Shown: in pieces, positions 44,176 through 51,538 of the stretch
How positions within the stretch are numbered: position 1 is the first letter of the stretch
Layout: the number at the start of each line of letters is the position of its first letter
Origin: a bacterium
GTDB taxonomy: Bacteria > Zixibacteria > MSB-5A5 > GN15 > FEB-12
DNA length: 64,000 nucleotides
Assembly (NCBI GenBank): GCA_016708025.1
Contig: JADJGQ010000002.1
Coordinates: 1,100,282 to 1,164,281, forward strand
Direction: 5' to 3'
Notes under the pieces: generated by a model
The model's input: the letters and a program-made list of their open reading frames with translations, nothing else
Told to the model about the DNA's origin: nothing
Database searches by the model: none
Made by a program: the position numbers and the translations under genes

Positions 44176-44496
44176 TCAGCCCTTAAACAACAGCAGGAGT
44201 GAGCAACCGGCCACCGTGAACGGGAGGACGGTCGCAAAAGGGTAGGGGAGAAGTAGCGATGCCAGCAGCGCCAGGATGACCGATGGTATCACGACATACT
44301 TGAGCGCGGCAAAAGCCAGCTGCACCAGTTTATAAACAAGCAGAAAGGCCAGGACGGCCGCGACTATGTATGCCGCGAGAAGGCCGTTCGGGCCAAAGTG
44401 GGATTCGATGAGAGTACGCAATGGGATATAGGCGGACGAGAGACTTTGCATCGTCGCTGTCACGGCCGCACCCACCGTCGCTATGAAGTCAGTCAT
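44176..44496 (-). CDS. Small membrane protein, three predicted helices
   Basis: 106 residues. Hydrophobic stretches at about 40-58 (LLAAYIVAAVLAFLLVYKLV), 62-82 and 86-104. There is no recognisable motif. Located between two small unknown genes; 16 bp downstream of the next gene, so possibly one unit. Confidence 0.5.
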   Translation of the reverse strand: MTDFIATVGAAVTATMQSLSSAYIPLRTLIESHFGPNGLLAAYIVAAVLAFLLVYKLVQLAFAALKYVVIPSVILALLASLLLPYPFATVLPFTVAGCSLLLLFKG

Positions 44497-44512
44497 GCCC
44501 GGCAGTTACCTC

Positions 44513-44737
44513 TCAGGTTTCTTCAAGTGGTTCGATCGTCAGCGATGACTCCCCAACTCGGGTCAGGCCGATCATCCGCTGCGTCAGAAAATTCTGTGTC
44601 GTGATCCACTGGTGCGAGACCTCCAGTATTTTCTGCTGGTCAATCTCAGTCTCCCAGTCCATGATGATCTGGTCGATGCATTTGTCCTCGACCACCACAT
44701 CATCCATCGTCAGCGTAAACTTGACTTTCATGGCCAT
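44513..44737 (-). CDS. Small protein of unknown function
   Basis: 74 residues if started at ATG 44737 (GAGGCAG upstream). Longer in-frame starts reach 44866. The sequence AMKVKFTLTMDDVVVEDKCI and ESSLTIEPLEET look like a small beta/alpha fold. No family recognised. Probably in one unit with the membrane protein gene. Confidence 0.45.
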   Translation of the reverse strand: MAMKVKFTLTMDDVVVEDKCIDQIIMDWETEIDQQKILEVSHQWITTQNFLTQRMIGLTRVGESSLTIEPLEET

Positions 44738-44951
44738 CTGCCTCGCTTCCATATCGTTCGCCGACAGAAATGCAAGTGGAGTGCCTTGAATTGGCATGGC
44801 CGGGATGGACGTCATGAGGTTATTGCAGGACAAGAGCTTACCGCGAATATTGTGCAGCGATTGCACCGCCCGGAAAGGATTTCATAGCGTGACCCGGAGC
44901 CGAAGAGCGAAGGGAGTATGGGGGAATGGCTACAGTCTATTGAGCCGCACA

Positions 44952-44984
44952 AAAAAACCTGACTCCGCCGGAGCGGAGCCAGGC
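44952..44984 (-). terminator. Rho-independent terminator of the small unit at 45 kb
   Basis: On the minus strand CCTGGCTCCG, CTCCGG, CGGAGTCAGG followed by seven T (A-tract at 44952-44958). Confidence 0.88.
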
Positions 44985-45027
44985 CCGTTCATATTGCGAA
45001 TCTGTCCCTGGTGAAACAGTGACTGTT

Positions 45028-45266
45028 TCACGACACCTTCCTACCGAGAGCAGACCAGTTGAGCCGCCGAATGATAGGTGAGCGTGTGGGGCCGGACTGA
45101 CCGGGGAGGCTGTCCGGGGGCTGACTCAACTCTGCATGCTTTCGATCCATGCTGCGACCGAATGGGACAGCCGTCCGATCTATGCATGGAAGTTGCCTCT
45201 GCTTGTTCTCCATTGGATCTGCCTGGAGGGGATCCGGCAGCATCCTCAGGAAAACTTCCTTTCCAT
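45028..45266 (-). CDS. Small ORF in a promoter-to-terminator unit (possible frameshift or leader peptide)
   Basis: A perfect AAAGGAGG site (45273-45280) precedes ATG 45266. The frame there is only MERKFS before a TGA. A shift of one base continues as RMLPDPLQADPMENKQRQL to a stop at 45028, giving about 78 residues of Pro/Arg-rich sequence. The short start may be a leader peptide coupled to the ATG at about 45243, or a single-base error splits one gene. No family recognised. Bounded by a strong promoter and terminator, so the locus is transcribed; a non-coding RNA is another reading. Confidence 0.4.
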
Positions 45267-45406
45267 AGGTTTCCTCCTTTACGCGCTTCATGCCACGCAG
45301 AACGGCCATGAGGAAGCCAGTGGGGACTGACGCATAGGTTGTACGAGAAAATCCGAATCGTGTGAGGTTCGATTCGTTGCGATGAAGGGGTGATTATTCT
45401 ACCGGT

Positions 45407-45435
45407 AAGATATTGCGTATGCTCAATTGTGTCAA
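45407..45435 (-). promoter_or_regulatory. Strong sigma70 promoter for the small unit at 45 kb
   Basis: On the minus strand TTGACA (45430-45435), 17 bp, TATCTT (45407-45412). It lies 40 bp downstream of the terminase gene and drives transcription toward the terminator at 44952. Confidence 0.72.
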
Positions 45436-45474
45436 GGGGAAAGAGAGGGGTTCACACGCGACCAGGCTATCGTC

Positions 45475-46818
45475 TCACCCCCTCCCCACCCGCGGTGCGA
45501 CCAGCGAGACTGCCTTCGTCGCCAGAGGGCGAAGGGCGAGCGAAAGCGCCATCAGCGAATCACACTCATTATTGTCATCCCAGCGCGCCGCGCGAAGTTC
45601 ATCTTCCAATGACCAGGTTCGTCCGGGACCATCCGGCAACTCCCATCGCTCATACGCCACCAGACCTCGCGCATGCATCAGTTCGACATTGGTCAACAGC
45701 TCCGCCTTGACTGTCGGCGTAAAGATCACCCCACTCGGCTTGAAATCATCAAGCTGCTGAAGAATAACATCGCCAAGTCCGGTAGCATCGATCACCAACT
45801 CGCCGGGGAATTCCATCTGACGTTGCCGTATTCGCTCAAGAATGATCGGCCAGTCAAGCATCTTGAATCGTTCCAGTTTGATCACGCGCGCCACACCATC
45901 GCAAACGCATATCGTGATGCCGACTGTCGCGGTCCGTTTGCGCGCAAGATCCCAGCCGGAAATGAAACGACAACCAGCGAGATCATCGGGAATAGTCAAG
46001 GTGTTGAATCGCACAAGCGCGGCATCGATATCTTTCCCCGGTATCACCTCGCCGCCGGAATCAACGAACTGACCCATGATATTTTGCTTGAGGCGGCTGT
46101 CGGAAAAGTAGGTGACCCGTTCATCCAGATAAGCGCGCGAGATGTTGCTATTATCCCGGCTGTCGCCGCGCTGGAAATAACCGGGCCGTTTCCCTTCGAA
46201 TACTTCGTTCGCCCGACGGTACAACCAGTTTTTGCCGTTGGGAGTCGAGACCAGATCGAGCGTCCCTTCGCGGTCGGCCAGTCGCATCATCAGTACTTCT
46301 TCGACGACATGCTCAGCATACGGATCAAACGCTACCTCGTCATAAACGACAAAGTCATAATCATTCCCCAGCAGATGGTCGCCGCGATTCTGCGTGGTGC
46401 GGGATTCGATCGTCGCGCCATTCGCCAGCGTGATCTGCGGGAATGGAGAATGCAGTACCGACTTGATCAGCGGCTTCATCCTCTCCGAACGGCAGATGAG
46501 ACGAAGTGCGTGCAACAGCACCAGATCAGCCTGGTTCTGCGTAATCGAAACCACCGCCGCACGATACCGTCCAGCCGAATCAAACCGTCGATTGCGATAC
46601 CGATAGATCGCATGGTGAAGTAGCTTGACGGCAGAGACAAACGACTTCCCCCACCGATTACCGGTGACCAGAATATTCTCACGTTTGGTTGAATTAGCCA
46701 GCCAGAGCCGTTGGCCTTCGTGCAGAGTCACTCCGAGACAATGCTGGGCGAAATACGGAATATCCCGCACCCCATCATGCCAGATATTCGCTTCGACACG
46801 CGTCAGATCATCCGGCAT
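45475..46818 (-). CDS. Phage-type terminase large subunit
   Basis: 447 residues. Walker A GNRWGKS (residues 53-59), Walker B DFVVYDE (155-161) and the coupling motif near STPNGKNW define the packaging ATPase. The RNase H-like nuclease has all three acids: Asp290 (ISGWDLARKR), Asp344 (VIDATGLGD) and Asp420 (NNECDSLMA). So both activities look intact. Large terminases cut and pump phage or GTA DNA. It overlaps the upstream portal gene by 16 bp. Usual order in phages is terminase then portal; here it is reversed, and no capsid, protease or tail gene is visible. Confidence 0.9.
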   Translation of the reverse strand: MPDDLTRVEANIWHDGVRDIPYFAQHCLGVTLHEGQRLWLANSTKRENILVTGNRWGKSFVSAVKLLHHAIYRYRNRRFDSAGRYRAAVVSITQNQADLVLLHALRLICRSERMKPLIKSVLHSPFPQITLANGATIESRTTQNRGDHLLGNDYDFVVYDEVAFDPYAEHVVEEVLMMRLADREGTLDLVSTPNGKNWLYRRANEVFEGKRPGYFQRGDSRDNSNISRAYLDERVTYFSDSRLKQNIMGQFVDSGGEVIPGKDIDAALVRFNTLTIPDDLAGCRFISGWDLARKRTATVGITICVCDGVARVIKLERFKMLDWPIILERIRQRQMEFPGELVIDATGLGDVILQQLDDFKPSGVIFTPTVKAELLTNVELMHARGLVAYERWELPDGPGRTWSLEDELRAARWDDNNECDSLMALSLALRPLATKAVSLVAPRVGRG

Positions 46819-48035
46819 GCGCGTTCACGAGCGACAGATTCCTCAATCAAACCGGCCTGGAAGAGTCGAAGCAGATTATCGACGCGCTTTGACTCTATCC
46901 CGATCTGGTCGGCGGCCTGATAGGCGAAACTGTTGTCGAACTCAAACCGGCACTTGCAGTCAATTCCCGCCAGCGCCAGTTCGATATTCCCGATCCACTC
47001 CAGGAAATTGGCCACCTGTGCCTGCACCGAACGCACCTGGCGCATCACGATATCGAATTTGAAATCCGACCAGGTCGTGGTGGCACCGTACGAATAGCCG
47101 AGCAAAAATGGCGCGAGATTGGTCCCGGCGCAGATATCTTCGATCAGCGCGCGATGATTGATAAACCAGCTATTGGTCACCCCGCGCGCGGTTTCCGGCC
47201 CGATATAGTCGATCGTCACATTATCCCAGGTGACCGGGTTGTCATCGACCTCGCACTCGCGGATCATGGAGACGGTCGAATCGAAATAGCGATTGATCCG
47301 CTCGGTGTACGCATTGTCGGATTCTCCCGCCATTCGCTCCGGTGGCGTGATCTTCACATGCAACCGGCTGTAACCGGCGTTATGTTGCGCCCGCTGAAGA
47401 TCCCGGATCAACTGCTGCTCGATATAGGCGATAAACGGGATCGGATGCAATATCGACCGCCCGAATGGCTCGCTGATCGTGTTGGTCAGCGCGACATACT
47501 TGAAATCTGCACGGTCCAGCGGCAGGGTGACCTCGCCATTGTCGTACAGCAGACGCGGGCCTTGCGAGGTTTGCTCGCCACGCAAATGTATCGCATCGAC
47601 CGGCACAAACTGGTCGACTCCGGAACCATCGGGAAGGATCGTCAGGAACCCGCCGAATATCCCATCGCGGTAGAGCGAACTGAACAGGTCGGGAAGCATG
47701 GTCGCTACCCCCATGCGGTGACCATTGGTCACTTTCAAAATCCGCTCGGACAACTGATCAAGTCTCCGGAGCGGTCGCGATCCGTTCTCGTTATCAACAG
47801 TCGGCTGACCATCGGGGGAGAGAATCACGAATTTCCCCGGAGCCGATGAAAGCCGCGCCCAGGTCCAGATGCAGGACGAGATGATCGGAATCTGGTCGGC
47901 CAGAAAGCGGTAGAGTTGGCGACGGTACCTTCCGGACTGCAGATCATCGCGGGAGAGGGCGAGCATCCGGTTCAGGTTGTCGGTGGTAAGGGATGGTTTC
48001 TGTTTGACGGCGGTGGCCAGGTGAGTGATGGACAT
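46803..48035 (-). CDS. Phage portal-like protein
   Basis: 410 residues from ATG 48035 with an AAGGAGG site. The middle segment EPFGRSILHPIPFIAYIEQQ and LIRDLQRAQHNAGYSRLHVK, plus ICAGTNLAPFLLGYSYGATT and WSDFKFDIVMRQVRSVQAQV, follow the portal-protein pattern (a dodecameric ring through which DNA is packaged). The C-terminus overlaps terminase. Homologue family not fixed from sequence alone. It likely forms one transcription unit with terminase; no promoter was recognised just upstream. Confidence 0.8.
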   Translation of the reverse strand: MSITHLATAVKQKPSLTTDNLNRMLALSRDDLQSGRYRRQLYRFLADQIPIISSCIWTWARLSSAPGKFVILSPDGQPTVDNENGSRPLRRLDQLSERILKVTNGHRMGVATMLPDLFSSLYRDGIFGGFLTILPDGSGVDQFVPVDAIHLRGEQTSQGPRLLYDNGEVTLPLDRADFKYVALTNTISEPFGRSILHPIPFIAYIEQQLIRDLQRAQHNAGYSRLHVKITPPERMAGESDNAYTERINRYFDSTVSMIRECEVDDNPVTWDNVTIDYIGPETARGVTNSWFINHRALIEDICAGTNLAPFLLGYSYGATTTWSDFKFDIVMRQVRSVQAQVANFLEWIGNIELALAGIDCKCRFEFDNSFAYQAADQIGIESKRVDNLLRLFQAGLIEESVARERACRMI

Positions 48036-48163
48036 TGGATCCTCCTTATATAAAGGGGGAGCCACCCCTGAGCACTAGCAAGTGTAATACGAAGGGAGGA
48101 ACACATCTATTCGAACTGACTGCCGACTATTCACAATTGACCTGCCGGTGAATGCCCCCTTCA

Positions 48164-48192
48164 TTGACTTCCCCATTCCACTTTCTTATACT
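48164..48192 (+). promoter_or_regulatory. Sigma70 promoter for the TPR gene
   Basis: TTGACT (48164-48169), 17 bp, TATACT (48187-48192), about 32 bp upstream of the ATG at 48225. Confidence 0.65.
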
Positions 48193-48224
48193 TCATACAC
48201 AACCTTCAACCAGACCAAGAGACT

Positions 48225-49163
48225 ATGAAAACGTTTCTTCTCACCCTCTTTCTCCTCGGAGTTGCCGCGATGGTGCATGCCGATCAACCGACACCGCTCC
48301 CCGATTTTGATTCGCTCTGGAATTTCAACAAACCGGCGGAGACCGAAACCGCTTTCCGGGCGATTCTCGCCACCCCCGAAGCTACCAGCGACAAAGCGTA
48401 TAGCGCGGAACTGATGACCCAGATCGCACGAACACTGGGCCTTCAACAGAAATTCACCGAAGCCCATGCGCTGCTTGATACCGTGAAAGCACTCCTCCCC
48501 GAGGCTGGCCCGCGCGCCTATCTTCGCTATCTGCTCGAGCGGGGGAGAGTCTTTAATTCATCGAAACAGACTGAAAGTGCGCTCCCTCTCTTTGTCGAGG
48601 CCTGGAATAAGGGAGAGGCCGGAGGATTCGATAATCTGGCGGTCGATGCTGCGCACATGTGTGCGATCGCCGCGCCCCCTGACCAGAAGCTTGCCTGGAA
48701 TCTCAAAGCGATCGCCCTGGCGGAAAAGTCTGAGGATCCCAAAGCCCGCAAATGGCTCGGCTCACTCTACAACAATATCGGGTGGGACTATTTCGAACAG
48801 AAGCAGTATGACCTCGCTCTCGATATGTTCACCAAAGCGGTCGCGTTTCGCGACCTGATGAACCAGCCGACCCAGCTCCGCATCGCCAAATGGTCTGTGG
48901 CCAAAACCTACCGCATGCTCGGTAAAATCGAAACCGCGCTGGAGATGCAGCGGCAACTCGAGATCGAATGGCAGGAATCCGGCGAGGATCAGGATGGCTA
49001 CGTGTTCGAAGAGATCGCCGAGTGTCTGCTTGCGCTGGAGCGCACTGAGGATGCCATCCCGTATTTCGCCAAAGCCTACGAACTTCTCTCCAAAGATGAG
49101 TGGTTGGTGCGGGATGAACTCCCACGCCTTGAGCGGATGAAAGAGCTGGGGAGAGTGAAGTAG
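48225..49163 (+). CDS. Exported TPR protein
   Basis: 312 residues. A signal peptide (KTFLLTLFLLGVAAMVHA) is followed by at least four TPR-like helical pairs, such as SAELMTQIARTLGLQQKFTE, YNNIGWDYFEQKQYDLALDM and AECLLALERTEDAIPYFAKA. Probably a periplasmic adaptor. Location between the portal-terminase unit and CYTH gene on the opposite strand, with its own promoter, marks it as separate from the phage genes. Downstream it is followed by a palindromic repeat cluster. Confidence 0.82.
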   Translation: MKTFLLTLFLLGVAAMVHADQPTPLPDFDSLWNFNKPAETETAFRAILATPEATSDKAYSAELMTQIARTLGLQQKFTEAHALLDTVKALLPEAGPRAYLRYLLERGRVFNSSKQTESALPLFVEAWNKGEAGGFDNLAVDAAHMCAIAAPPDQKLAWNLKAIALAEKSEDPKARKWLGSLYNNIGWDYFEQKQYDLALDMFTKAVAFRDLMNQPTQLRIAKWSVAKTYRMLGKIETALEMQRQLEIEWQESGEDQDGYVFEEIAECLLALERTEDAIPYFAKAYELLSKDEWLVRDELPRLERMKELGRVK

Positions 49164-49176
49164 GGGGGATAGGGGG

Positions 49177-49262
49177 CGTCAGGTCACACTTCGAAGCAAC
49201 TCTCACCTATCGCTCATTGATGGTTAATGGTAGCCAGTGGGCTTCGAAGCAGGACCTGACGC
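49177..49262. repeat. GTCAGGTC inverted repeat, family 3
   Basis: GCGTCAGGTC (49177-49186) and GACCTGACGC (49253-49262) with an inner TTCGAAGC/GCTTCGAA pair. Perfect 10 bp ends. Confidence 0.75.
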
Positions 49263-49300
49263 AACGTTTTGAACGTCCCGGCTCTCATTCATACCCACTA

Positions 49301-49453
49301 GTTGTTCCGTCAGGTCTTATCGCTCTCCGAACTTCTCAACGCCAGCTCTGTCTTCACTGGGAAGGCGAGACCTCTGTTGTTCCGTCAGGTCCTAGCGCTC
49401 TCCTTACTTCTCAAGGCAGACTGCGTTCTCATAGAGAGCGCGAGACCTGACGG
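49301..49453. repeat. Tandem family 3 repeats, period 75 bp
   Basis: GTTGTTCCGTCAGGTC starts at 49301 and again at 49376. The second unit ends GCGAGACCTGACGG and forms CCGTCAGGTC (49382) with GACCTGACGG (to 49453), perfect 10 bp arms. The first has decayed at its right end. Not CRISPR: only two units and no conserved spacers. Confidence 0.75.
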
Positions 49454-49564
49454 CCCCAATCACCCCCCTTTCCGGACAAACTCAGTTCTGGATACCCCCT
49501 TCCACCAGAAAAGAACCCGATATTCTTGTTGGCGAATCTCCCAAAATAGGCGTATATATCCGGT

Positions 49565-50200
49565 ATGGGAGACGCAGTCAAACAGCTCGAAATCGAGATC
49601 AAGCTTAAGCTTGAATCGTTCACCGATTACCTCAAACTGATCGGCTACCTTGGACAGATCGAGTCCGAGGATCACCATATCAACGCCTTTTTCGACACCG
49701 AGGACCGCCAGCTCGCCCGCGCCGGATGGGCGCTCCGCGTCCGCGCCGAAAACAAACGCGGCCTGGTCACGATCAAGTCGATCCCAACGACCGAGGGAGC
49801 CGCGGTGGTTCGCCAGGAGATCGAGGCCGAGATCCCCCGCGGTGTTGCCTACGAGGTCATCGGCCTGCGCGAAAACCTGCTCGATATCCAGATCATGCCG
49901 ATCGATTATCTCAAGCAGCAATTCCCCAATATGACCCTGGCGAAACTGATCCAGTTCGAAAATGTCCGCCAGAAAAAGCTCTTCCGCATCGGCGGCGACA
50001 ACTACCTGCTCGAGGTCGACAAAACCATGTACACCGATGGTTCGGTTGATTACGAGCTCGAGGTTGAACTGCACGATATGGAGCGGATCGAGACGGTGGA
50101 GGACCACCTGCGCAAACTGTTTGCTTCGCTGGCGATCCCGTTTGAACATCAGACCGAATCCAAATTCGCCCGCGCCCTCAAACGCGCCAAGATCTACTAA
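49565..50200 (+). CDS. CYTH-domain protein (class IV adenylyl cyclase/thiamine-triphosphatase superfamily)
   Basis: 211 residues. The signature ExExK is at Glu9-Glu11-Lys13 (QLEIEIKLKLE). A second set of charged residues lines the tunnel: FFDTEDRQLARAGWALRVRA and VTIKSIPTTEG, then the acidic VDYELEVELHDME. CYTH enzymes act on triphosphates with Mg, and may be CyaB-type cyclase, inorganic triphosphatase or ThTPase; specificity cannot be read here. A TATATA box 6 bp before the ATG without a ribosome-binding site suggests a leaderless mRNA (-35 TTGGCG, 18 bp). Terminator follows. Confidence 0.85.
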   Translation: MGDAVKQLEIEIKLKLESFTDYLKLIGYLGQIESEDHHINAFFDTEDRQLARAGWALRVRAENKRGLVTIKSIPTTEGAAVVRQEIEAEIPRGVAYEVIGLRENLLDIQIMPIDYLKQQFPNMTLAKLIQFENVRQKKLFRIGGDNYLLEVDKTMYTDGSVDYELEVELHDMERIETVEDHLRKLFASLAIPFEHQTESKFARALKRAKIY

Positions 50201-50220
50201 GTAAAGCACGACTCCGATTT

Positions 50221-50253
50221 AACGGCACAACCCCATGGTTCTGCCGTTTTTGT
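50221..50253 (+). terminator. Rho-independent terminator of the CYTH gene
   Basis: AACGGCA, loop, TGCCGTT and TTTGTTTG. Confidence 0.72.
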
Positions 50254-50328
50254 TTGTGCCTCCCCAATGTTGCATCAATCAGTCCTTCGCACTGGCGAAG
50301 AAGTGCAGACGAGGACTCTGGCATGAGC

Positions 50329-50342
50329 GCGAGACCTGACGG
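50329..50342. repeat. Partial family 3 repeat
   Basis: GCGAGACCTGACGG, identical to the right end of the unit at 49440-49453. The left half upstream is degenerate. Confidence 0.6.
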
Positions 50343-50356
50343 CTCTTCTTACCCCC

Positions 50357-50662
50357 TCACACATCTCTCACCGACTTCAACGCCCGCAATCTCCTGAAAA
50401 TATCCGTGTACTCCCGCACCACCTGACGTTCCGCTTCCGACAGCGACTCGAGCAAAGGAATGCCAAGACGCATCACTGTCCGGATGATATCCGAATTCGT
50501 CCGATCCAGATCGATCGCCAACTGATCCAAACGACTTTTCGTCTCATACGTGATCCGAACCACCAGCACATGTTCGTGTTGATGCTCCGTTCTTGGTGAT
50601 GCTATATTCTGCGTCTGATCGACGTTGTCCGGCTCGCTGATAATCTGTTTCCCGGCCTGCAT
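50357..50662 (-). CDS. Ribbon-helix-helix protein
   Basis: 101 residues from ATG 50662 (GGGAG upstream). The segment HVLVVRITYETKSRLDQLAI and DLDRTNSDIIRTVMRLGIPL is a good RHH (CopG/MetJ-like) DNA-binding motif: a beta strand followed by two helices. A C-terminal helical tail follows. It starts 14 bp after the HTH gene stop and so forms an operon with it. RHH proteins often regulate their own phage or plasmid operon. Confidence 0.7.
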   Translation of the reverse strand: MQAGKQIISEPDNVDQTQNIASPRTEHQHEHVLVVRITYETKSRLDQLAIDLDRTNSDIIRTVMRLGIPLLESLSEAERQVVREYTDIFRRLRALKSVRDV

Positions 50663-50676
50663 GGTTTTGTTCTCCC

Positions 50677-51171
50677 TCAGTGATAACGTTGATGTGATTT
50701 GACCGTCTGGCAGCTCTTGATACTGATCCCGAATTCCGCTCGCAATTTGCGGAGCAGGATACGCCACGGGCGTTTCGGATCGCGCGTGGCGATCAGATGA
50801 TCGATCTCAGACCGTCGCGTCGACAGGCAGATGAGACATTGCTCGCGTGGCAAACTATTGATCCCGAACCGCTCTTCGACATACGCCCCAAGCAGCTTGA
50901 TCAGTCGTTTCATGGCGCTTCGATGAACCGTCTCCATCCGCGCGGGCGTAAGCTGCATTGAGTCGGCAATGGCGGACAGATCTTCAAACCGAAGGTAGTA
51001 CCGTTCGACCAACAGCCGTTCGGCCGGCTCAAGTTTCTCGATCGCCGCGCGAACATGAGCGCTGATCGATTCCGCGCTGTCAGGCTCTGTCGAATCTCCG
51101 TCCTGTCTGTCGGACAGCGCCCCGGCACTGTCGGTCGCCCAGTTACGATACGTGATGCGGTGTTTCGCCAT
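50677..51171 (-). CDS. Sigma-70 region 4-like HTH protein with C-terminal Cys/His motif
   Basis: 164 residues from ATG 51171 with a strong AGGAGGAG site. An acidic linker (residues 18-35) is followed by a sigma-70 region 4-like helix-turn-helix (LEPAERLLVERYYLRFEDLS and AIADSMQLTPARMETVHRSA, then MKRLIKLL). The C-terminal part holds CLICLSTRRSEIDHLIATRD, PKRPWRILLRKLRAEFGIS and SHQRYH, a CxxC plus His pattern resembling phage HTH or small-terminase-type sequences. The linkage with RHH and the portal/terminase unit suggests a phage-derived regulatory or DNA-recognition role. Not recognised as a named family. Confidence 0.65.
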   Translation of the reverse strand: MAKHRITYRNWATDSAGALSDRQDGDSTEPDSAESISAHVRAAIEKLEPAERLLVERYYLRFEDLSAIADSMQLTPARMETVHRSAMKRLIKLLGAYVEERFGINSLPREQCLICLSTRRSEIDHLIATRDPKRPWRILLRKLRAEFGISIKSCQTVKSHQRYH

Positions 51172-51538
51172 ACTTCTCCTCCTGGCCGGGCTGCAATCGG
51201 CTTCCTAATTCGGTCCGGTCGCCCGACCTGTTGTTTTGGGCAAACAAGTCGGAGCGGGGGCGCCAGACAAGGACATGACTGTCACAAAGATATTGGGGGA
51301 TAAGGGGATAGCAGTATCACGTGATTCACTTCCGGCGATTCCCGGCGCGAAAACTTCCTGACTGCATGCTTTTTGCGTATACTCGAAGAGAATGATAGGG
51401 GCTGAATAACTTGAGCGGCAGAGACGTCCCCGTCTTAATTGAGCGGCAGACGTCCTCGTCTGCCCTTCTTCAGCGGAACGGGCAGAGCAGGAGCTCTGCC
51501 GCGCAAATGCAGTAACAAAACCCCGTAGCGCACCATTC
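51172..51538. other. Intergenic region with three GGCAGACG-type hairpins
   Basis: 367 bp without a gene. It holds three family 2 palindromes at 51422-51435, 51445-51464 and 51481-51500, the last with changed arms GGCAGAGC/GCTCTGCC. Nothing else seen. Confidence 0.6.
51422..51500. repeat. Cluster of three family 2 palindromes
   Basis: AGACG-TCCC-CGTCT (51422-51435), GGCAGACG-TCCT-CGTCTGCC (51445-51464) and GGCAGAGC-AGGA-GCTCTGCC (51481-51500). The third keeps pairing although both arms changed, a compensatory pattern. Confidence 0.85.

Noticed and set aside
45340..45400. tRNA-like GGTTCGATTC string
   Set aside because: No acceptor stem, D-arm or anticodon arm fits around it.
49301..49453. 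Possible CRISPR array
   Set aside because: Only two units, each a full imperfect palindrome of 75 bp; no repeat-spacer alternation and no cas genes.
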